A stretch of DNA of 64,000 nt from UBA12202 sp002691725 (GTDB lineage Bacteria > Pseudomonadota > Alphaproteobacteria > Puniceispirillales > UBA1172), in contig CBFIAU010000006.1 in the NCBI GenBank assembly GCA_965660675.1, positions 62,001-126,000 of the forward strand, given 5' to 3'. Below the pieces are notes generated by a model, which was given only the letters and a program-made list of their open reading frames with translations, was not told the origin of the DNA and ran no database searches. Made by a program: the position numbers and the translations under genes. This document shows, piece by piece, positions 45,873 to 54,441 of the stretch (the first letter of the stretch is position 1; every line of letters begins with the position of its first letter).

Positions 45873-47042
45873 ATGTTAACTTATAAATGTTTATCAAGAT
45901 ATTCAACGGCATTATTAGCCATGATGCTTGCTATGCTTGCCGTATTGCCAGCACATGCTCAGGATGAGTTTACGCTTGGTGATATGCGCGTTGTTTATGA
46001 TAGAGGGTATTTTGATACAGATACCTTAAAAGGTGATGTTTCCGATATCCGGTTTTATTCGGGCAATAGCTATTTTGGATCATCTGATAGATTGGTCTTA
46101 GATTATGAGCTGGCGTCTGGCGTTTTTAAACTTAATACGTTTTTAATTGAGGGCCTGCGGATAAGTGATGAAGGCCTTAATGTCTATATGGAAAGCATGT
46201 CTATCGAAAACATGATTATAGATGATCAGGTGTTAGACCAAGCGTTTCTTGAAAGTGACGCAGGCGTCAAGGTTTATAATTCTGGTGAGATAAAGATTAA
46301 TGATATTGATATAGAAGCAGAAGGGTCACGCATTTCCTTATCCGAATTATATATCAGCGATATCCCGATACTACCTTATCAGAACTCTTATATCCCTGAT
46401 TATGATTCTGAAATATATATCGATAGGCTGACGATCGCATTAAGCCCTTATGACCCCAGTCTAGCTGAATATCATATGATGCTTAATTCGCTGGGCATAA
46501 ATGATATTACGGTCAATATGAGCAGTATCTCATCACATAGAAATGTTGGTGATCGCTATCGTCAGATCAGTAACGCTGAGATTCAACTGGTCGGGTTAGG
46601 CGCATTTGAAAGTTATGGCGATATTGAGTATCTCAAGCAAACCTATCACATGTTGAATGAGAACGATTTTGAGAATGTTGATCCTAGTCAGGCGCTTCTT
46701 GTTCTATCCTCGTTTGGTGGCGGTATTTTCATCAATAGTTTTGAGTTGAGTTACACTGACCGTGGTTTTATGGATTATGCGTTTACTCTAGCTGGTCAGT
46801 TTTCGGGCATGGCAAGAGACGATATTGCTGATCTGGCGGTTATGTCAATTCAAGGAGAGCTGATGCAATTTCCTGATATTGCTGATCTGATTATCCCGCC
46901 TATTGAGCGCTTTATCCGGCGTGGCGGCAGGATAGTTATTAGCGCTGAGCCAAAAATCAGCTTGCCGATCATTTCGTATCTGCCGCTAATAGAAAGCCCA
47001 TCAGATGCGATTAATGTTCTAGGGGTAAGGGTGACCAATTAA
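45873..47042 (+). CDS. Secreted hypothetical protein
   Basis: This 389-aa protein was not recognised. A signal peptide (LLAMMLAMLAVLPAHA, cut before QDEF) is followed by a beta-rich, acidic mature part. It includes repeated patterns such as SDIRFYSGNSYFGSSDRLVL and DYELASGVFKLNTFLIEGLR, an aspartate- and isoleucine-rich middle, and a C-terminal helix-like region with MQFPDIADLIIPPIERFI. It may be a periplasmic or outer-membrane-associated protein. ATG 45873 is chosen over the adjacent GTG 45870. A 6-bp hairpin at 47042-47058 follows without a T run. Confidence 0.7.
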   Translation: MLTYKCLSRYSTALLAMMLAMLAVLPAHAQDEFTLGDMRVVYDRGYFDTDTLKGDVSDIRFYSGNSYFGSSDRLVLDYELASGVFKLNTFLIEGLRISDEGLNVYMESMSIENMIIDDQVLDQAFLESDAGVKVYNSGEIKINDIDIEAEGSRISLSELYISDIPILPYQNSYIPDYDSEIYIDRLTIALSPYDPSLAEYHMMLNSLGINDITVNMSSISSHRNVGDRYRQISNAEIQLVGLGAFESYGDIEYLKQTYHMLNENDFENVDPSQALLVLSSFGGGIFINSFELSYTDRGFMDYAFTLAGQFSGMARDDIADLAVMSIQGELMQFPDIADLIIPPIERFIRRGGRIVISAEPKISLPIISYLPLIESPSDAINVLGVRVTN

Positions 47043-47322
47043 TCTGATCTCATCAGATACCCTCATCAATACCCAAAACGCATCTGGAACAATATATGCG
47101 GAAACAGACATAAATTAGTGGTAAATTATTTCTAATAATTAAAAAAAATACTCCGAGTTAAGCATTTATTAACTTTCATATGGTAGCCCATAAGAAAGAA
47201 GATAAAAACGATAAATGTTTCTGGGGTAATAATATGAAAGAAAACTTTCTCCTACCGCAACTAGTTATCTTTGTTATGCCAGACTTGAATTCTCTTCACC
47301 GTAAAATGAATTGGTGAATGAT
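47043..47322. other. AT-rich intergenic stretch before the restriction-modification-like gene
   Basis: About 280 bp with long A/T runs and a 27-codon ORF (47234-47317). A 6-bp inverted repeat, ttcacc at 47295-47300 and ggtgaa at 47313-47318, overlaps the possible starts of the downstream gene. No match to the 3' end of the nearby tRNA-Asn was found by eye. Confidence 0.6.
47234..47317 (+). CDS. Possible leader ORF, 27 aa
   Basis: ATG 47234 is preceded by GGGG seven bases upstream. The ORF encodes MKENFLLPQLVIFVMPDLNS and seven more residues ending NW. Its TGA overlaps a GTG that is in frame with the downstream gene (gtga at 47314-47317), a layout typical of translational coupling. It could also be chance in AT-rich DNA. 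Confidence 0.3.
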   Translation: MKENFLLPQLVIFVMPDLNSLHRKMNW

Positions 47323-49704
47323 ATGGATAGTGAATTCAGAATATATGCATATATTAGTCAAGTTTTAAAAGATCTTGGATGGGATACTCGAAATCCTAAT
47401 CGTGGTGGTGATGTTTATAATCAACATGAGTTTTATAATCATGATGATATTCTTACGAAAACTTTAAACAATGCGTCACCTGAAAATATTATTCGTATTC
47501 CATGGAATAATGGTTTTCATTATTGGATAGTAGAAGCTAAATCTAATCATAAAGACCTAAAGAAAGGATTAGAAGAAGCAAAGAGTTATTCAGATAAAAT
47601 AAATGCTAGTAAAATTTTAGATAATGAACCTGCTCGTTTTGCAACTGGAATAGCAGGTAGTCCAAATGATACTTTTCTTGTGGAAACACATTATTGGAAC
47701 GGTCGCGAATGGAATATTGTATCTATTAATAACTACGCTACTACAGGCTTTTTATCACTTCAACAATGTCGTGATATTATAAATGGGAATAAACCTAATC
47801 TAGAAAGTTTCGATGATAATTCCGAAAAATTCTTAACAAAAGCTAATAATATTAATACCACGCTCCATAATAATGGAATTACAATAGCTGATCGTGCAAA
47901 AGTTCTTGGATCGTTATTATTAGCCTTGGCAGAAGATGGTAATATGCGAATTCATAAAGAACCTAGGAAAATGATTAATGAAATAAATACGAACATAGAA
48001 ATTATCTTGACTAAGCATGGTAAAAAAGAGTTTGTTGATAAAATAAAGTTAGATTTACCAGCAACAGAAAAAAACCATAACTCTTATCGAAAGGCTATTG
48101 TTGATACCTTACAAGTTTTGAGAGAAATGAATGTTCGCTCCGCTATTAATAGTGGGGATGATGCACTAGGCAAGTTTTATGAAACATTCCTTAAATATGC
48201 AACAGGCGCAAAAGATATGGGGATTGTATTAACCCCACGTCATATTACAAAATTTGCAGTAGATTGTATTGGTGTAACTTGGCGAGATGGTATTTATGAT
48301 CCAACATGTGGTACTGGTGGTTTTCTTGTTGCTGCAATGGACAATGTTCGAAAGACTTCTTCCTCGAAAAATTATGAACAGTTTAAAAAAAATAGTATAT
48401 GGGGTGTAGAGCATGAAGACCCAGTTTACAGCCTTGCATTAGTAAATATGATATTTAGAGGTGATGGCAAATCTGGACTACAAGATGGAAATTGCTTTGA
48501 CCATGAGTTTTGGGAAACCAACGGGAATATTTTTTACACATTGAAAGATCAGGAAACAACCGAAACAAATCGTCCATTTACACGAGTATTTATGAATCCA
48601 CCATTCGCTGTATCAGAACCAAGTATAAATTTTGTAGATCATGCATTAAAACAAATGAAACCAAATGGCTTAATGTTTGCCGTTTTACCAAATTCACCAA
48701 TCTGTGGGTTATCGTCGAAGAATAAATTTTGGAGGCGGGAAACTTTGAAGCGACATACTATAAAAGCTTGTATTAAACTACCTTCAAGATTGTTCATACC
48801 CAACGCTTCAAAAGGAACATATGGTCTGATTATTGAAGCATGGAAACCTCATCATAATGATGAAGATACATTATTTGCTATTCTTTATGATGATGAACAC
48901 GCAAGTAATTTAGCAAAAACACAATCTAAAACTAATATACAAGATAACCTTGTAGATATTTCCAGTGCTGTTAAAAGTTTTTTAAATAGTAATAGTATTA
49001 ACGAGATACCAAAAGAAATAACTAAAACTAAAATCAGAAGCCAAAATGGTTATGATTTTTCACCAGAGGCTTATGTTGCTGAACACGTAATTTCAAGTAT
49101 CGGTATTTTGGACATTACACTTAACCTCACATCAGCTATACGCTCAAAAGCTGTTAGAAACAGCCCGCCAAATCCAAAGGCATTTACGAGCGAAAAGTTA
49201 TTTAGCATTGATGAAATCATGATCTTAGATAGAGGAAAATGCCCTCCCATAAAATCTCTTGATACTGGAGAAATACCTGTAATTACAACCCAAGAACAGC
49301 TCAATGGAATAGCTGACTACTGTGATGTAAGTGAAAAGTTTATTTTTTCAAATAAGATAACAATTAGCGCTAATGGTTCAGGTGGGGCGGCTTTTTGGCA
49401 TCCTTATAGGTTTGCAGCTACAACTGATGTATTAATAGGTACATTGCAAGAAGAAATGCCAAAAGATCTAGAGTTTATATTGTATGTTTGCGGGGCAATC
49501 TCCTCGTCTTCATGGAGATATGATTATTATCGTAAATGTAGTAGTAAAAGATTAATACATGATATTAAAATCGCTTTACCTCAAAAAAATGGTGATATTG
49601 ATATGGATGAAATTTCTAAAGTCGTTAAAAAAACATATGGTATTGATGAATTAAAAAATTTACTAAATAAGCATAATTATATGAAAACTGATCAAAATAA
49701 TTAA
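47323..49704 (+). CDS. Single-chain nuclease-N6-adenine methyltransferase-specificity protein (type IIG/I-like)
   Basis: This protein of about 793 aa appears to hold a whole restriction-modification system. The N-terminal region has a likely PD-(D/E)xK core: WIVEAKS with E71 and K73, preceded by GGDVYNQHEF. A helical HsdM-like segment leads to the methyltransferase with motif I DPTCGTGGFLVAA (326-338) and catalytic NPPF (425-428). After about residue 620 a type I S-like target recognition domain follows (LFSIDEIMILDRGK, ITTQEQLNGIADYC, ANGSGGAAFWHPYRFAATTD). Starts at TTG 47311 or GTG 47314 are possible. Codon use is AT-rich, unlike the neighbours. No separate HsdR or HsdS gene is present. 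Activity is inferred. Confidence 0.85.
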   Translation: MDSEFRIYAYISQVLKDLGWDTRNPNRGGDVYNQHEFYNHDDILTKTLNNASPENIIRIPWNNGFHYWIVEAKSNHKDLKKGLEEAKSYSDKINASKILDNEPARFATGIAGSPNDTFLVETHYWNGREWNIVSINNYATTGFLSLQQCRDIINGNKPNLESFDDNSEKFLTKANNINTTLHNNGITIADRAKVLGSLLLALAEDGNMRIHKEPRKMINEINTNIEIILTKHGKKEFVDKIKLDLPATEKNHNSYRKAIVDTLQVLREMNVRSAINSGDDALGKFYETFLKYATGAKDMGIVLTPRHITKFAVDCIGVTWRDGIYDPTCGTGGFLVAAMDNVRKTSSSKNYEQFKKNSIWGVEHEDPVYSLALVNMIFRGDGKSGLQDGNCFDHEFWETNGNIFYTLKDQETTETNRPFTRVFMNPPFAVSEPSINFVDHALKQMKPNGLMFAVLPNSPICGLSSKNKFWRRETLKRHTIKACIKLPSRLFIPNASKGTYGLIIEAWKPHHNDEDTLFAILYDDEHASNLAKTQSKTNIQDNLVDISSAVKSFLNSNSINEIPKEITKTKIRSQNGYDFSPEAYVAEHVISSIGILDITLNLTSAIRSKAVRNSPPNPKAFTSEKLFSIDEIMILDRGKCPPIKSLDTGEIPVITTQEQLNGIADYCDVSEKFIFSNKITISANGSGGAAFWHPYRFAATTDVLIGTLQEEMPKDLEFILYVCGAISSSSWRYDYYRKCSSKRLIHDIKIALPQKNGDIDMDEISKVVKKTYGIDELKNLLNKHNYMKTDQNN

Positions 49705-49750
49705 ATCATTATCTTATGGTAGATTTTGGAATGCAAAACATTGCAGAAAA

Positions 49751-49825
49751 TGGCTCCCCAGGACGGATTCGAACCGCCGGCCAAGCGATTAACAGTCGCT
49801 TGCTCTACCGCTGAGCTACTGGGGA
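49751..49825 (-). tRNA. tRNA-Asn (GTT)
   Basis: Read on the minus strand, acceptor TCCCCAG pairs with CTGGGGA, the anticodon stem GCGAC/CGC-containing arm has loop TGTTAAT (anticodon GTT), discriminator G and encoded CCA (49751-49753). Its 3' end faces the AT-rich restriction-modification-like gene. Confidence 0.93.
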
Positions 49826-49919
49826 TCACATTGTTCAAACTTGATAATCAAACTTGCTCGCCCATGCAAGAAAAAAGATTAGTTTTTGCGGCTTTTATCA
49901 TTTTTATCTTTGTTCAGGG

Positions 49920-50993
49920 TTAGGTTACGATCGGGGTGACAATTTGGTTAGCGATCATATCAGCAATCTGGCAGGCGGCAATATCAGCATGATCAGGATC
50001 AATCCTTTTCATCTTAATCTCACCCAATGTATGACGTTGCCGGCGCTTTGAAGATGCCAGATAAGCTGGATCATAATGGGTGTTCATCAAATGCGTCACC
50101 AGCTCAGCCCAGTTTTTCTGAGCGATCAAACTTGACCAAAGCGTCGTTATGTCATGCCCATGCCGCCTAATCATGCCGTAAACCAGCTTACTCAAGGCCG
50201 ATGGGTCAGTTGTGATGTGATCATAGTCTTGCAGAATATAATCAACTCTCGCCGCTATATCCGCAGTTATGGTGATGCTAGGGGCTGGCAACATGGCTTT
50301 CCACAGGCAGTCAGGAATATGGATATTTCCGATTTTGCTACTCTCAGCCTCAAAAACAATTGGCTTGCTCAGATCAAGCGGATGCAGTGCAGCATAAAGC
50401 CTGCTTTCAAACAGGCGTTGCGATGGTTGATCCAGTCCCGGGATAGAACCCAAAACAGACCCTCGATGCGCCGCCAAGCCCTCAAGGTCGATATGCTGAA
50501 CATGATACCGATCTAACGCTTGCAGAATGATTGTTTTGCCAACACCGGTTGCCCCATCAAGCATGATAGCGGCGAGCTGATTAGTCATGCGGATTAGCTC
50601 AGCCTGAACTTGCCGCCGATATGATTTATATCCGCCTTCCAGGACATCCACTGACCAGCCAATTTCTGATAAGATTTGCGCCATTGCCCCTGATCGCTGA
50701 CCACCACGCCAGCAATACAGCAAAGGTGACCAGTTCGATGGATAATGATTAAGCTGATGATCTAAATGAGATGCAATATTTCGGCTAATGATAGCGGCGC
50801 CAATTTTTCTGGCTTGAAAGGGCGAGTGCTGCTTATAGAGCGTTCCGACCTGCGCCCGTTCGGCATCCGATAATACAGGCAGATTAATGGCGCCAGAGAT
50901 ATGATCATCGGCATATTCAGATGGGCTACGGACATCAATAATGGCATCATACTGCCCGTGCCAAGTATCTGTTTTTTTGATCGGTGCTGGCAT
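49920..50993 (-). CDS. mnmH: tRNA 2-selenouridine synthase
   Basis: MnmH (SelU, YbbB) changes 2-thiouridine at the wobble position of Lys, Glu and Gln tRNAs into 2-selenouridine using selenophosphate. The 357-aa product has an N-terminal rhodanese domain (IIDVRSPSEYADDHISGAIN, active cysteine in YCWRGGQRSGA near residue 94) and a P-loop domain with Walker A LDGATGVGKT (about 145). It is adjacent to the SelD fusion gene, 6 bp downstream on the same strand, so the two form a selenium operon. Confidence 0.93.
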   Translation of the reverse strand: MPAPIKKTDTWHGQYDAIIDVRSPSEYADDHISGAINLPVLSDAERAQVGTLYKQHSPFQARKIGAAIISRNIASHLDHQLNHYPSNWSPLLYCWRGGQRSGAMAQILSEIGWSVDVLEGGYKSYRRQVQAELIRMTNQLAAIMLDGATGVGKTIILQALDRYHVQHIDLEGLAAHRGSVLGSIPGLDQPSQRLFESRLYAALHPLDLSKPIVFEAESSKIGNIHIPDCLWKAMLPAPSITITADIAARVDYILQDYDHITTDPSALSKLVYGMIRRHGHDITTLWSSLIAQKNWAELVTHLMNTHYDPAYLASSKRRQRHTLGEIKMKRIDPDHADIAACQIADMIANQIVTPIVT

Positions 50994-50999
50994 AAATGT

Positions 51000-53246
51000 C
51001 TAATCCGAAACCGTTATCATGCCATCATTTGCATCAGTTATATGGCCTATGATAGCGGCCACATGATCGCTTTCCTTGAGCTGATTACAGATGATCTCAG
51101 CAAGCTGTGGCGGCACAATCATCAACAGCCCTCCGCTGGTTTGTGGATCATGTAGTAACGCATAGGGGAGCAACTGGCCAGAGGCATTTACATATCGCGT
51201 AGCAGCCATGTTATCAGCCACCATTGAGGAGGCGATATCGTTTGCCAGTAAAGTCTCAACCCCCGGTAGGCAGGGCAGTTTGGCTAAAGATATGGATAAT
51301 CCCATTTGAGCATCAAAGCGGTCTGCCAAAGACCGCGCATGCCGCATTAAGCCAAAGCCGGTCACGTCAGTCATCGGGAAATGGCCATGATGTGTGGCTA
51401 TTTCTGTCGCTTGTGCATTACTGCGCGCCATGACATCTAAAGCCGCTTTCACCATAAGCCCTGACACCGACGGATGATTGCGGTGATACCCCGCCATGAT
51501 TAGCCCAATCCCCAGAGGTTTTGTCAAGATCAGGCAATCCCCAATCTCAGGCGTGTGTTCGATAAGTGATGATGGCCGTAATCCACTAACCGCCAGACCA
51601 ACCTGCATTTTTTCAGCAGACATCGTATGGCCGCCATTCAAGCCTATCCCGTGTTCAGCCAAGGTAATCAGAATTGCGGATATGATTTGCAGCAAATCAT
51701 CACCTTGTTGAACGCGGCTAGCTCTCGGCAGAGACACCAAACAGAGAGCAGACAATGGCTTTGCATGTGCCGCAAAAAGATCACTAAGCGCATGCAACGC
51801 GGCAATGCGTCCAAGCATAAACGGGTCATCTGTTATAGCGGAGATCGCATCAACAGATTGGATCAAGTCATATGATGTTTTCGTATTAGGAATAGGAATT
51901 TTACTGGCATCAGTATTAATACTATCGCGGAGGCTGGAAAATGGCAGATCAGGCCGCATCTGTTCAGCCAAATAATAGGCTTTTTCGATCGCTTGAGACA
52001 GTGTCGACCAGCCAGCCTTACCCCCGCAACCCATACATTGCATGGCCAAGAATACCGGATCATCAGATGGTTTCATCTCTTGTGCAATAGCTGGTTGTCG
52101 TGGCAAGGGCATTTCAGGCAGATCAGAAAATCGCTTAATAAAGCGGCGATCAATCCATTCTTTGAGCGTCCAAAATATCGGTCTGGGTTTCCACGCCATC
52201 GCGCCTCTAACAGCCATAGCAGAGCCGCCACCAACACCAATAAGAGCCAGATATTGGCGTTGAGGAGACCATAGTTTTAATGGCTTATTGAGAAGCGAGC
52301 GTCGGATATTATCGCGCAGGATGGGGCCAGCCCTAACCGCAAAAACGCCAGATTTTGGCCGCGCATCGCGTGTGAGTGTTGCGATATCGCCAGCCGCAAA
52401 AATATGATTATGGGAGATACTCTGACAATATCGATTAATAGCCAGAAACCCGGCAGGGCATTGCGCCAAGCCAGTATCCTTGAGCCATGCTGGCGGTGTT
52501 GCGCTGGTAGTGATCAGGGTCAGATCACTATCAAGAACCGAGCTATCATCAAGGACAATTTGATGCGCCGATACAGTGATTGCTTTGCGCCGAGTTATTG
52601 CCTTAATGCCGCGCGCTATCATGGCTTGCATCACTAGATTGGCGGCTTTGCTATTTAAGTGATCAACTAGCCGTTCGCCTGCGTGAATAACCCTGATATT
52701 GACTTGCCTTTGGGTGCTTATATTAAGCCGCTGATGGAGCGCAAAAGCAACCTCAACCCCAGCAACTCCGCCACCAATGATATTAATATTCTTGCATTGC
52801 CGGTACCCTTGCGTGATGGCATCAACCTGTTCCATCAGTTCAGGCACCGGCTTTACTGGCAAGGCGTGTTCAGACGCCCCATCAATATGATCAAGGCGAG
52901 GGGTTGAGCCTATATTGATTGATAGCCGATCAAAATGCAGAGGCGGATGATTGGCCAGCTTCAGGATATGTTTATCAGCATCAATGCTTGTGGCCGTATC
53001 ATGAATAAATCGAGCGCCAGCAAAATGCGCCAACCGCACTAAATCAATCATAGACTCCGATTTTGTGTATTTCCCCTCAATATATCCGGGTAGCATACCT
53101 GAATAGGGGGTTAGGCGATCTCGGCTGATAAGGGTTATACGCAGCCCAGCAATCGGATCCATCCCCAATGATTTGAGAACAGATATCTGTGCATGGCCAC
53201 CGCCAAGCAAAACCAGATGCATCAGTTCAGGTGTTATTAAATTCAT
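51000..53246 (-). CDS. selD: NAD(P)/FAD oxidoreductase fused to selenide, water dikinase
   Basis: This 748-aa fusion makes selenophosphate from selenide and ATP. Residues 1-350 are a type II NADH dehydrogenase-like FAD domain with LVLLGGGHAQISVLKSLG at the start, INIIGGGVAGVEVAFALHQ and FAAGDIATL. Residues 380-748 are SelD: catalytic C404 and C407 with K410 in QCMGCGGKAGW, then DDPFMLGRIAALHALSDLFA, GLNGGHTMSAEKMQVGLAV and HDPQTSGGLLM. Cysteine, not selenocysteine, is used. Fusions of this kind are known in bacteria and are thought to supply reduced selenium, which remains an inference. Confidence 0.93.
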   Translation of the reverse strand: MNLITPELMHLVLLGGGHAQISVLKSLGMDPIAGLRITLISRDRLTPYSGMLPGYIEGKYTKSESMIDLVRLAHFAGARFIHDTATSIDADKHILKLANHPPLHFDRLSINIGSTPRLDHIDGASEHALPVKPVPELMEQVDAITQGYRQCKNINIIGGGVAGVEVAFALHQRLNISTQRQVNIRVIHAGERLVDHLNSKAANLVMQAMIARGIKAITRRKAITVSAHQIVLDDSSVLDSDLTLITTSATPPAWLKDTGLAQCPAGFLAINRYCQSISHNHIFAAGDIATLTRDARPKSGVFAVRAGPILRDNIRRSLLNKPLKLWSPQRQYLALIGVGGGSAMAVRGAMAWKPRPIFWTLKEWIDRRFIKRFSDLPEMPLPRQPAIAQEMKPSDDPVFLAMQCMGCGGKAGWSTLSQAIEKAYYLAEQMRPDLPFSSLRDSINTDASKIPIPNTKTSYDLIQSVDAISAITDDPFMLGRIAALHALSDLFAAHAKPLSALCLVSLPRASRVQQGDDLLQIISAILITLAEHGIGLNGGHTMSAEKMQVGLAVSGLRPSSLIEHTPEIGDCLILTKPLGIGLIMAGYHRNHPSVSGLMVKAALDVMARSNAQATEIATHHGHFPMTDVTGFGLMRHARSLADRFDAQMGLSISLAKLPCLPGVETLLANDIASSMVADNMAATRYVNASGQLLPYALLHDPQTSGGLLMIVPPQLAEIICNQLKESDHVAAIIGHITDANDGMITVSD

Positions 53247-53271
53247 CTCAATACCTATAATCGGTTTTTGA

Positions 53272-54240
53272 CTATGCGTCTATCTTGTCTGAGGCGTCTA
53301 TCTTGTCTGATGCGGCGGTCTGATTGGAAGTCTGGTTGGACGTTTGGCGGGCGGGTGCCAGTTCAACCAATAAAATAGCTACCATAATAAGACCAGCGCC
53401 AAAAATAGCCAATAATGTCATATCTTGTTTAAGCATAACCCAGCCAGCGACAGCAGCAAAAACACCTTCCAAAGATAATAAAATTGCCGCCGCAGATGAT
53501 GAGCAGTTTTGCTGAGCGATTAGTTGCAAGGTGAAGCCAAGCGATATTGATAAAACACCTGCAAATAAAATATCTGGCAGCACCGCATAAGCTAACATCA
53601 GATCAATCTGATCAATTACAACATAAACAAGTAAAGAGAATATAGCGGTTAATATTGTTTGCACAAAGGCAAGCTGAAAGGGCATTTTCGTCAACCCCAC
53701 CAAGGCACCTACCAGCATGATGTGAAAAGCCCAGAATATCGCACTAGAAATCACCAGCCAGTCACCAAAAGTAATAGTTTGAAGGTCTGTTCCGGTCATA
53801 AACCAGCTGCCAATCATAAAAACAACAACAGCCATCCAGCGCATCCATGGCAAGTGAATCCCAAAGAAGATTAAGCCAAATACAGGTACTAATGGCACAT
53901 ATAACGTCGTCAGATAGGCGGCGTTTGCAACGCTAGTCGTATGAAGCGCAATTTGCTGAAGGCTTGATCCCACAAACATAAAAACACCAAGCCCTAAGCC
54001 GCCCCATAGCACCTGCTTTTGGCTAATCTGCTGTCGCTGTTTCCAAAACGGATTTCTGCGATATTCCATGATCGCAAATGGCAATAGCGCAAATGCGCCT
54101 GCCAAAAACCGATAAAACTGAAACCCGAATGCGCCTAAATCTCTCATCCCTGTTGTTTGAAAAACAAAACTCACCCCCCAGATAAATGCGGTCAGCATGA
54201 GAAGCGCATGAGCAAAATAGCGAGAAGTTAGCAATGACAT
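53272..54240 (-). CDS. EamA/DMT family transporter
   Basis: This 322-aa inner-membrane protein has about ten helices in two EamA repeats: HALLMLTAFIWGVSFVFQTT at the start, SSLQQIALHTTSVANAAYLT then TLYVPLVPVFGLI near residue 110, and FTLQLIAQQNCSSSAAAILL followed by SLEGVFAAVAGWV. DMT proteins usually export metabolites or amino acids; the substrate is unknown. The C-terminal tail contains short repeats TSNQTSNQ and ASDKIDASDKIDA, coded by tandem 12- and 18-bp DNA repeats. Confidence 0.88.
   Translation of the reverse strand: MSLLTSRYFAHALLMLTAFIWGVSFVFQTTGMRDLGAFGFQFYRFLAGAFALLPFAIMEYRRNPFWKQRQQISQKQVLWGGLGLGVFMFVGSSLQQIALHTTSVANAAYLTTLYVPLVPVFGLIFFGIHLPWMRWMAVVVFMIGSWFMTGTDLQTITFGDWLVISSAIFWAFHIMLVGALVGLTKMPFQLAFVQTILTAIFSLLVYVVIDQIDLMLAYAVLPDILFAGVLSISLGFTLQLIAQQNCSSSAAAILLSLEGVFAAVAGWVMLKQDMTLLAIFGAGLIMVAILLVELAPARQTSNQTSNQTAASDKIDASDKIDA
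53276..53341. repeat. Two tandem 18-bp units and two 12-bp units in the DMT gene 3' end
   Basis: gcgtctatcttgtctga followed by g or t repeats at 53276-53293 and 53294-53311; gtctgattggaa and gtctggttggac stand at 53318-53341. All units keep the reading frame and extend the C-terminal tail. Confidence 0.85.
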
Positions 54241-54441
54241 GAGGGATAATCGCAGTAAGTGAGAAAAAGGTTTATGCTTTATACAAGCGTGATGCGTTGA
54301 ATACTATTACTAATTTTCCTTCATGAGTAATGATTTTCGCGCCGAAAGATGACTTTTCGTGTCGTATAATTACTATATTATGTCTATTCTTGATTAAATG
54401 GGTGGGGTGATCCAGCCTTTGATAAAGGTAAGGAGAATATT

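Noticed and set aside
47043..49825. Integrated element with att sites at tRNA-Asn
   Set aside because: No integrase and no copy of the tRNA 3' end was found by eye on the far side of the AT-rich gene, so insertion at the tRNA remains unproven.
49726..49923. 65-aa plus-strand ORF with QDGFEPPAKRLTVACSTAEL
   Set aside because: It is the antisense of tRNA-Asn, not a protein gene.
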